Positions 34,769 through 41,083 of a DNA stretch of 64,000 nt are shown here, one piece after another. The DNA is taken from NCBI GenBank assembly GCA_020637755.1, contig JACKJW010000006.1, forward strand, positions 79,721 to 143,720, read 5' to 3'. Position 1 is the first letter of the stretch. Each line of letters begins with the position of its first letter. The translations under genes were made by a program, and so were the position numbers. The notes beneath the pieces were generated by a model. It did not search any database and was not told the origin of the DNA. It saw only the letters and a program-made list of their open reading frames with translations. The DNA is from Brucellaceae bacterium. Its GTDB lineage: Bacteria; Pseudomonadota; Alphaproteobacteria; Rhizobiales; Rhizobiaceae.

Positions 34769-35292
34769 TCCGGTCCGAACAGCCCCAGCTGCTTGCCCGG
34801 CTTCTGGGCCACCCGGTCCTCCAGTTCCAGCAGGAAGGTTTTGACCGGCAGGCCGCCGCCAAACCCGGTCAGCGAGCCGTCCGCGCCGATCACCCGGTGG
34901 CAGGGAATGATGATCGGGATCGGGTTGTCGCCATTGGCCGCGCCGACCGCGCGTGATGCCGAGACCGGTTCGCCGATCCGCCGCGCGATCTCGCCATAGC
35001 TGACCGTCTCGCCATAGGGAATGTCCAGAAGCGCACGCCAGACGGCCAATTGGAAGGGTGAGCCTTCCGGCTGGAAGGCCAGGTCGAAGGCCGTCCGCTT
35101 CCCGGCGAAATAGCCGTCCAGCTGGCGGCGGTGTTCGGTCAGCATGGCATCGTCGCGCACCCAGCCGGGCTTTGGCTCGCGCTTCTTGTGGCCCTTGGGA
35201 AACGACAACACATGCAGCACACCACCGCGCCCCGCCATCAGAAGCGGGCCGGCCGGACTGTCGTGGAATGTATAGCGAAGCGGTGCATCCAT
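34687..35292 (-). CDS. ogt: Methylated-DNA-[protein]-cysteine S-methyltransferase
   Basis: 201 residues from MDAPLRYTFHDSPAGPL. The active site PIIIPCHRVIGADGSLTGFGGG contains the methyl-accepting Cys, preceded by the helix-turn-helix YGETVSYGEIARRIG. It repairs O6-methylguanine in a suicide reaction. The family fold ends around LGLFG; the last 25-30 residues are low-complexity and antisense to a small membrane protein gene, suggesting loss of the original stop. Confidence 0.93.
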   Translation of the reverse strand: MDAPLRYTFHDSPAGPLLMAGRGGVLHVLSFPKGHKKREPKPGWVRDDAMLTEHRRQLDGYFAGKRTAFDLAFQPEGSPFQLAVWRALLDIPYGETVSYGEIARRIGEPVSASRAVGAANGDNPIPIIIPCHRVIGADGSLTGFGGGLPVKTFLLELEDRVAQKPGKQLGLFGPDQPLRRPMTAPAMAPQTMPAKIQNTTA

Positions 35293-35361
35293 CGCTTGAT
35301 GATCGCCGGTTCCGGCCCGGCCGTCCACCCGAAAGCGGACAGTGTGCACCCGCCCGGAACA

Positions 35362-35391
35362 GAACCGCCCGGTCAGGGACCGGGCGGGTTC
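35362..35391 (-). terminator. Terminator after the BMP gene
   Basis: GAACCGCCCGGTC pairs with GACCGGGCGGGTTC (one bulged G) around a three-base loop, 22 bp after the BMP stop. In the minus direction the stem is followed by a pyrimidine-rich stretch. Confidence 0.7.
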
Positions 35392-35413
35392 ACTCTCGGC
35401 AATCAGGCGGATG

Positions 35414-36403
35414 TCAGTAGGGGCACTTCTCGTCCGACATGTAGTCGTGCACCTTGATATCGCCGGAGATGATCTTGGCCTTAGCCTCTTCCACCGCCTT
35501 CAGCATGTCTTCGGTCACGAGGCTCTTGTTGTTGTCGTCCATCGCATAGCCGACGCCGTCTTCCTTCAGGCCCAGCACGTTGAAGCCGGACGTGAACTTG
35601 TCTTCCTTGGCGTCCATGAAGGCGTTGTAGACGGCGACATCGACACGCTTGACCATCGAGGTCAGCACCTTGCCGGGCTGCAGGCCGTTCTGGTTGCTGT
35701 CAACGCCGATGCCGAGCTTGCCTTCGTCGGCGGCCGCCTGAAGCACGCCAATGCCGGTACCGCCGGCCGCGGCATAGATCACGTCCGCGCCCTGCGCGAT
35801 CTGGCTCTTGGCGATTTCGCCGCCCTTGGTCGGGTCGTTCCAGGCGGCCGGCGTGTCACCGGTCATGTTCTGGATCACGTCGGTCGCACCGGCGGCCTTC
35901 GCGCCGCCCACATAGCCGCAGCCGAACTTGCGGATCAGCGGAATGTCCATGCCGCCGATGAAGGCGACTTTCTTGGTCTCGGATTTCATCGCTGCCAGGA
36001 TGCCGACGAGGTAGGAGCCTTCATGCTCGTTATAGACCACCGAGCGCACATTTGGCTTGTCGACCACCATGTCGATGATGGCGAATTTGGTGTCCGGGAA
36101 TTCCTCCGCCACCTTTTCCAGTGCCGCCGCCCAGGAGAAGCCGGCCATGACGATCGGGTTGTTGCCGTCCTCGGCAAACTTGCGCAGCGCCTGCTCGCGC
36201 TGGGCGTCGTTCTGGATCTCGAACTCACGATAGGCAATGCCGGTTTCGGCCTTGAACTTTTCCGCGCCGTTATAGGCGGCTTCGTTGAACGACTTGTCGA
36301 ACTTGCCGCCCAGATCATAGATGATCGCCGGATCGATGTCGGCAGCAAAGGCCGAGGCGGACATGGCAGTGGCGGCCAGCAGGCCAAGAATCATGCGCTT
36401 CAT
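35414..36403 (-). CDS. BMP family nucleoside-binding lipoprotein-like substrate-binding protein
   Basis: 329 residues with a signal peptide (MKRMILGLLAATAMSASAFA, cleavage about residue 20-21; no lipobox Cys). The mature part starts DIDPAIIYDLGGKFDKSFNEAAYNGAEK, and GSYLVGILAAMKS, KVAFIGGMDIPLIRKF and VIYAAAGGTGIGVLQAA follow. These are hallmarks of the BMP/PnrA-like family that binds purine nucleosides. It almost certainly delivers substrate to the ABC permeases encoded about 4-7 kb away, although it is separated from them by five other genes and has its own terminator. Confidence 0.93.
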   Translation of the reverse strand: MKRMILGLLAATAMSASAFAADIDPAIIYDLGGKFDKSFNEAAYNGAEKFKAETGIAYREFEIQNDAQREQALRKFAEDGNNPIVMAGFSWAAALEKVAEEFPDTKFAIIDMVVDKPNVRSVVYNEHEGSYLVGILAAMKSETKKVAFIGGMDIPLIRKFGCGYVGGAKAAGATDVIQNMTGDTPAAWNDPTKGGEIAKSQIAQGADVIYAAAGGTGIGVLQAAADEGKLGIGVDSNQNGLQPGKVLTSMVKRVDVAVYNAFMDAKEDKFTSGFNVLGLKEDGVGYAMDDNNKSLVTEDMLKAVEEAKAKIISGDIKVHDYMSDEKCPY

Positions 36404-36585
36404 GTGTTCGCACCCTGTGTCTTCGGTTGTCGTTGCCGGCGGCACCCAGGCAAGGGCAGGGCACCTTCTCCGGAGGGGCGGGCACACCCGCCGCTGGCAG
36501 GCATCCTTGCATGGAAAAAAGCCGATGACACGCGAAATCTTGACCAGCCGGTTGAAATCCGGGGGCTGCGGGTGATGGCCTTGGT

Positions 36586-37233
36586 TCAGCCGGGAAAGGG
36601 GATGCCTGTGCCCTTCAGCGTGTTCGACCCGGCGGGGTTGCGCGCCAGATATTGCTGGTGCTCCGTGCCCGCGAAATAGAAGTCGGGGGCCTGGCGAATC
36701 TCGGTGGTGATGCGGGCATTGCGCGCCTGCGTCATGGCCAACTGGTAGGCGTCACGGCTCGCGATGGCCGCGTCGAGTTGGGCCGGGGTTGTTGTGAAGA
36801 TCGCCGAGCGGAAGGCCGTGCCGATATCGGCCCCCTGCTTGTTTCCCTGCGTCGGGTCGTGGTTTTCCCAGAACAGTGTCAGCAGACGGGAAAACGGCAG
36901 GACAGCCGGATCATGGTTCACCTTCACCACATGGGCGTGGCCGGTCTGGCCGGTGATCACCTCTTGGTGCGTCGGGTTCGGCGTATAGCCGCCCTGGAAG
37001 CCCGCAGCCGTGACATGGACGCCCGGCTGTTGCCAGAACAGCTTCTCGGCACCCCAATAATTTCCCATGCCGAAAAAGACCGTCTCGTGACCCGCGGGTG
37101 CCGCGGCATGCAGGTCATGGCCGTTGACAAAATGGGTCTGGGCCGTGGCAACCGGCGCCGCGCGCCCCTTCAACGCCTCCTCCGGCGAAGGCATGTTCAT
37201 CTTCTTGTTCAGCATGTTGCCGAGGAAATGCAT
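36586..37233 (-). CDS. MsrA-like protein lacking all cysteines
   Basis: 215 residues with the overall sequence of peptide methionine sulfoxide reductase A: GMGNYWGAEKLFWQQPGVHVT, QGGYTPNPTHQEVITG, GHAHVVKVNHDP, FWENHDPTQGNKQGADIGTAFRS and FYFAGTEHQQYLARNP. The catalytic site, normally GMGCFWG, reads GMGNYWG, so Cys is replaced by Asn58; this was checked in the DNA (codons GGA AAT TAT TGG). No cysteine occurs anywhere in the chain, so standard thiol catalysis is impossible. It is either inactive, a methionine-sulfoxide binder, or changed in chemistry. The reading frame is intact. Its start lies 22 bp after the next upstream gene. Confidence 0.88.
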   Translation of the reverse strand: MHFLGNMLNKKMNMPSPEEALKGRAAPVATAQTHFVNGHDLHAAAPAGHETVFFGMGNYWGAEKLFWQQPGVHVTAAGFQGGYTPNPTHQEVITGQTGHAHVVKVNHDPAVLPFSRLLTLFWENHDPTQGNKQGADIGTAFRSAIFTTTPAQLDAAIASRDAYQLAMTQARNARITTEIRQAPDFYFAGTEHQQYLARNPAGSNTLKGTGIPFPG

Positions 37234-37255
37234 GGGATCAGCGCTCCGGCCGGGA

Positions 37256-37597
37256 TTATTCGGACACGAGGAAGCGGCCGGCGATCCGTCTGCGCCGCCG
37301 GTAGCCGATCATGTAGAAAAGAAGGGCGAGGAACCCGAACACGGCAAAGCCGGGCAGCTTGAGAAGCGCAAGGATCACCGGGTCCCAGAGGAAGGCGGCG
37401 ACATGACGCTGGATCGTCGCCTGGGCAAGGTTCAGCGTGTCGGGCGACAGCTCGAACCAGCTTTTTCCCAGCGGCGTCAAAATGGTTTCGCCCGCGGCAA
37501 CCGAGCGGCTGGCATCCAGCACCGCGAGGATGCAGGCCAGCGCCAGCAGCGCGAGGGAAAACAGGCGGAAGATAAATCCGAACATCGGGCCGTCCAT
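37256..37597 (-). CDS. Small inner-membrane protein, unknown function
   Basis: 113 residues from the ATG at 37597 (a second ATG is four codons later; the frame is open upstream to 37735). Two hydrophobic helices lie near the ends (IFRLFSLALLALACILAVLDA and LPGFAVFGFLALLFYMIGY), with an amphipathic middle (GKSWFELSPDTLNLAQATIQRH) and a basic cluster RRRRR after the second helix. The N-terminal helix, ASRSV, then SWFELSPDTLNLAQATIQR looks like a family I associate with rhizobia, but no function is known. Precedes the MsrA-like gene by 22 bp, probably one transcript. Confidence 0.7.
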   Translation of the reverse strand: MDGPMFGFIFRLFSLALLALACILAVLDASRSVAAGETILTPLGKSWFELSPDTLNLAQATIQRHVAAFLWDPVILALLKLPGFAVFGFLALLFYMIGYRRRRRIAGRFLVSE

Positions 37598-37809
37598 GGC
37601 ATCATGCGTTTGCCCGCGTTTTAGGCCGGTTGGACGTCCATGACAATTGAACTTCCCGGCACTGCCTTCCGGAGCACGGTCAACTTGGTGCGAGCCGCAG
37701 CAACGCCTGCTTCCGGGCACTGCCAAAATCGTCATGCGATGGCCATTTTCCGGTTGAACCGGAATGCTTTCTGGCTATAGTCCGCGCCGATCCAGAGGCG
37801 GCTGGTCCG

Positions 37810-37879
37810 CCCACTCGGCAGCAACCGGCTGAGTGCAGAAATGGAATGGTGAGGTGTGCCCAAGTGGTTGAAGGCGCAC
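37810..37879 (+). repeat. Direct repeat copy 1: duplicated tRNA-Ser upstream flank and 5' half
   Basis: Bases 37810-37856 are identical over 47 bp to 37947-37993, and 37863-37879 match 37998-38014. This copy contains the first ~32 bases of the tRNA-Ser gene with a few changes, then diverges. A perfect 8-bp hairpin (CATTTGGC, CTT loop, GCCAAATG) follows at 37890-37908. It is a truncated tRNA-Ser relic, not a functional tRNA. Confidence 0.85.
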
Positions 37880-37946
37880 TGCCCCGCATCATTTGGCCTT
37901 GCCAAATGTGCGAAACACCAGAGAGAAGGCGTGCAGCTTTCTTCAA

Positions 37947-38014
37947 CCCACTCGGCAGCAACCGGCTGAGTGCAGAAATGGAATGGTGAGGTGGCCGAGT
38001 GGTTGAAGGCGCAC
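37947..38014 (+). repeat. Direct repeat copy 2, running into the intact tRNA-Ser
   Basis: Second copy of the 47-bp repeat plus the 5' part of the functional tRNA-Ser gene, about 137 bp downstream of copy 1. Confidence 0.85.
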
Positions 38015-38074
38015 GCCTGGAACGCGTGTATAGGGGAAACTCTATCGAGGGTTCGAATCCCTCTCTCACCGCCA
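37985..38074 (+). tRNA. tRNA-Ser (anticodon GGA)
   Basis: A 90-base gene with encoded CCA. The acceptor stem pairs GGTGAGG with TCTCACC, the anticodon stem CACGC/GCGTG carries the loop CTGGAAC with anticodon GGA, a long variable arm follows as required for serine, and the T arm is GAGGG-TTCGAAT-CCCTC. It reads UCC and UCU. It marks the left boundary of an accessory island. Confidence 0.95.
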
Positions 38075-38198
38075 TCATATCAATCTATTATATTGAAATT
38101 ATTGAGCTTTTCAGGAATTTTAATTTCTGTTCCCACTTCTGTTCCCATAGGAACTCCGGGGCTGCCCTTGCGCCTGTGGGCCCTAGGCCCCAACGCGC

Positions 38199-38549
38199 TT
38201 ACTTCTCGAGAATAGCGTTTTCCACGGCCGCGCCGCGCGGCCCATACATGAACCGGCCTGACACGCAGACGATGGGCTCGGACTTGTCCGCGATCCCGAC
38301 CAGGACCGTGTTGAGCCTCTTGCGCAGATAGTCCCGCACATGCGGCGCTTCCCGGTTCTTGATGCCGAATGTCTGCATGGCGACCGTGAACAGCAGCTCA
38401 TTGGGTTTGTAGGTCGGGCAGCGCTCGGTGATGGCGAGCACTTCCGCATACTTATCAAGAATGTTGCGCTGCCGCTCGGTGAGCGATGCAGCCAAAACAG
38501 GTGAGGCAAGCAGGAGAGCTGCGCAAAGGCCTGTTATAAAGATACGCAT
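38199..38549 (-). CDS. Small secreted protein, unknown function
   Basis: 116 residues with a signal peptide (MRIFITGLCAALLLASPVLA) and a mature part of about 95 residues with two cysteines (TERCPTYKP, IVCVSGRF) suited to a periplasmic disulfide. The helix ERQRNILDKYAEVLAITERC and the pattern RKRLNTVLVGIAD suggest a small helical fold. No family is named. It is the first gene after the tRNA-Ser, so possibly part of the island. Confidence 0.6.
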   Translation of the reverse strand: MRIFITGLCAALLLASPVLAASLTERQRNILDKYAEVLAITERCPTYKPNELLFTVAMQTFGIKNREAPHVRDYLRKRLNTVLVGIADKSEPIVCVSGRFMYGPRGAAVENAILEK

Positions 38550-38783
38550 TCGATTGTCTCCTTCGTTGATGAACAGGCTAACCCAAAATCGGGGACATCT
38601 CAGGGGAACTGGTCAAGCGCTATAGGTGGCGCGCACTTCAACAGCGAAAAACTCAAGCTCAGAACGCGCCGAAACACGGTAAGCACGCCAGATGCGTTTG
38701 CCACTTTACGCTGTACAAAACTAGCGCTTTGTCGCAACGTTTCTCGCCCGACAGTTCGGCTGGACCGGCAAAGTGTCGAAGCA

Positions 38784-40436
38784 ATGGATCAGAATTCGTG
38801 GAAAACGTTTAGATATCAAAGTTACTGTCAGTCTAGCATCTTCATGGTTAACCAAATTCTACCTGACATAGACGCTTATCACAGTGCCATCGTGCGCATT
38901 GCAACAGTCCGCGACCGCGATGCGAACGGGCCGCCGACGCTCGTCTTCACCAGCATCGAGCTAGTTGCGGCCAGTCGACCGGAACCGGAAAGCACGCCTT
39001 TGGAGCATCGGGATTTGCCGCAGGTATACCGTGTGGGTGCCGCCGGGCTTGACCTTGCCTTTCGCCGCGTAGCGATGGGTGCTGTCGAAGCCGTCGCCTG
39101 GTACCGTTCGCTCGGCCATGCGCCGACCCTTCCGCTGCCGCGCCGTCATGCCGACAGAGGGCGGTACGACGGTAAGCCCATGCGAACCGCCGCGCTGAAC
39201 GACGAGCCGACTTGGCCGTCGTTATCGACGCCGCTGGCCGACCCATCCCTGTTCGGCTCGGCCGACGACTTTTACCCGACGCCATTTATCGGTGCTGGAG
39301 CCGAACCAGCGCGCGTGCACCGCCAGCTTGCACCATTGATCCCGCTCACGGAGCGCCTGATGGACGATGCGGGCGCAAAAATTTGGCTACGCCGGCGAAT
39401 TCACTTCGATGTCGCCCGGCACAACGAGTTGCTCGGTGGCGCGGTGCTCATCGTTCCGGACCCAGACGTACGCGCCGTCCGCACCTCCATGGCGCGAGAT
39501 GTGGAAGGCCGTGAGTATTTCGTTGGTGAGGTACTCGCGCGGCGGGGCCGCAAGCTCGACGGGCTGACTCTAACGCTCTTCGAGGAACGCTTCGGCGCGA
39601 TGCACCTCTTCAAGACCTTCGCGGTCGGCGACGCATTGATGATCATCCAGGCCACCGACCAGCTCGAGCACACGGGGCACGCGCTCTCGCACGTCACACG
39701 CGGTTTGGTCGATCAGCAAAAGGCTCTACCTTACCTACGTACGATCAACTTCGAGTTGGGCACGGTCAACCGGCGCGTCCGCGTGGAAACACAGGACAGC
39801 CGCCGCAAGGGCGCCAGGGCGACAAACCACACAGTTGATGAGACGACGCGTGTTTCCAAACGCGCTGTCGGAATTGAGTCGGGCGCTCCGATACCGCGAG
39901 ATGCCGTCTCGCGCTTTTACTCCAGTTCCGAGCGCCGTCGGACGGAGCGCCTCGCCCGCCAGCAGGACCTGCAATGGTTCGACACGCGCGACGCCGCACT
40001 ATGCTTCATCCGCGAACGCATCGGCAGAGCACGCGAGACGATCCTGATCGTTGATCCGTATGCGGACGGCAAGGACCTCTTCGATTTTGGGCACTTCGTC
40101 ACCCGCCGCGACATCGGGCTGCACCTGCTCACCTCTCGCTTGCCGTTTGCAAACGATGACGTAATGCGGGATGGCTTTGCAAAGGCATTGCGCAGTTTTG
40201 CCGAGCGCGACATGCCGACGCCCGAGATCAAGCTCTTGCGCGGCGGCAAGCGCCCTGCCGTCCATGATCGCTTCCTCGTGATAGACGGCGACGTTTGGCT
40301 AACCGGCAACTCGCTCAATGCGATCGGCGAGAGGGCGAGCGTGATGCTGAAGCTTCCCGACCCTGAAAGCGTTCACGCACGCCTTGAACACCTTTTCGAC
40401 GAAGCGGAGCCTTTGCGGCCCGTGCAGGGTGGCTGA
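38784..40436 (+). CDS. Three-gene island operon, protein 1: large protein with C-terminal PLD-like domain
   Basis: 550 residues from the ATG at 38784; ATG at 38847 is an alternative, and neither has a strong ribosome site. Residues 1 to about 400 have no motif I recognise. Residues about 415-535 resemble half of a phospholipase D fold: a strand ETILIVDPYADGKDLFDF, then IGLHLLTSRL, then VHDRFLVIDGDVWLTGNSLN. The last segment is an HKD-like motif (His494, Arg496, Asp501) with Lys replaced by Arg, followed by the usual GxxxN. Since PLD enzymes need two such motifs, a dimer or the neighbouring protein may complete the site. The layout recalls proteins annotated as VPA1262 family, a recollection to be tested. 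Its TGA overlaps the next ATG. Confidence 0.75.
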   Translation: MDQNSWKTFRYQSYCQSSIFMVNQILPDIDAYHSAIVRIATVRDRDANGPPTLVFTSIELVAASRPEPESTPLEHRDLPQVYRVGAAGLDLAFRRVAMGAVEAVAWYRSLGHAPTLPLPRRHADRGRYDGKPMRTAALNDEPTWPSLSTPLADPSLFGSADDFYPTPFIGAGAEPARVHRQLAPLIPLTERLMDDAGAKIWLRRRIHFDVARHNELLGGAVLIVPDPDVRAVRTSMARDVEGREYFVGEVLARRGRKLDGLTLTLFEERFGAMHLFKTFAVGDALMIIQATDQLEHTGHALSHVTRGLVDQQKALPYLRTINFELGTVNRRVRVETQDSRRKGARATNHTVDETTRVSKRAVGIESGAPIPRDAVSRFYSSSERRRTERLARQQDLQWFDTRDAALCFIRERIGRARETILIVDPYADGKDLFDFGHFVTRRDIGLHLLTSRLPFANDDVMRDGFAKALRSFAERDMPTPEIKLLRGGKRPAVHDRFLVIDGDVWLTGNSLNAIGERASVMLKLPDPESVHARLEHLFDEAEPLRPVQGG

Positions 40437-41083
40437 TGGTAAGGATCCCGACCACGTCGCCAATCGTATTAGCAACTAGAACTCAGTCCTCGCCCACTTT
40501 CGTGCCGGAGCTAAGGTGGCCGAGTCTCGACGACAGCTATTCCAAGATTGATCTCAGCCGCTTTCCCACTTGGAGCGAAGAGTTGTCGCGGCATGGCGAA
40601 GGCGAGTTCGGGGCTTGGTCGGACAAGTTCATGACCGCAATCCGCCGTGCCAGGGAGCGCGTCTGGTTGATCGACGGATTTCTGCTCAAGATTGATGGTC
40701 ACGCAAGGGGGGGCTTCTCTACTGTCTTCGGTGCCGTTCTCCGCCAAACCTCGGCTCAAAGCATCCGTCTGCTCACCTCAAACAAGGCAGGGCACGAGGA
40801 TCAGATCGAACAGCTATGCGCCCTGCAGAACGAGCGCCGCGCCCCGCCGCGCAAGGATGCCTTCACAATCGAGGTTCGGCTGGTGCGCGAGGGGCGAAGC
40901 AATGCTCGTTTGCCGCATGATCGCTTCGCCATCATCGACGACGAGCTTTGGCACTGGGGCGCCAACATCGGCGGCACCCATCACGAGGTCAATGCCTATA
41001 GTCGTGGGTGGTTAGCGGACGAAACGGGCGCGGCTGACTACTTCAATCGTCTGTGGAACAACGTTGGCGAGGCGAGGCCATGA
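40436..41083 (+). CDS. Three-gene island operon, protein 2: stand-alone PLD-like protein
   Basis: 215 residues; the ATG overlaps the stop of protein 1 by one base. It is built like the C-terminal domain of protein 1: RVWLIDGFLLKIDG, SIRLLTSNKAG, TIEVRLVREG, then LPHDRFAIIDDELWHWGANIGG (His161, Arg163, Asp168). Again the HKD Lys is Arg and an Asn follows. The shared HDRFxxID pattern in two adjacent genes suggests a heteromeric nuclease or lipase-like unit. No signal peptide. Function inferred only as PLD-like. Confidence 0.78.
   Translation: MVRIPTTSPIVLATRTQSSPTFVPELRWPSLDDSYSKIDLSRFPTWSEELSRHGEGEFGAWSDKFMTAIRRARERVWLIDGFLLKIDGHARGGFSTVFGAVLRQTSAQSIRLLTSNKAGHEDQIEQLCALQNERRAPPRKDAFTIEVRLVREGRSNARLPHDRFAIIDDELWHWGANIGGTHHEVNAYSRGWLADETGAADYFNRLWNNVGEARP

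Noticed and set aside
35342..36679. A 445-codon plus-strand frame opposite the BMP gene
   Set aside because: Shadow of the BMP coding sequence; no signal or family features.
37848..37930. A second complete tRNA-Ser
   Set aside because: Only the first ~32 bases resemble the tRNA; no anticodon arm or T arm follows.
38075..38198. An attL repeat of the tRNA-Ser 3' end
   Set aside because: I looked for a matching copy of the T-arm and acceptor sequence near the integrase remnant (49.2-49.4 kb) and found none, so the island limits are not proven.
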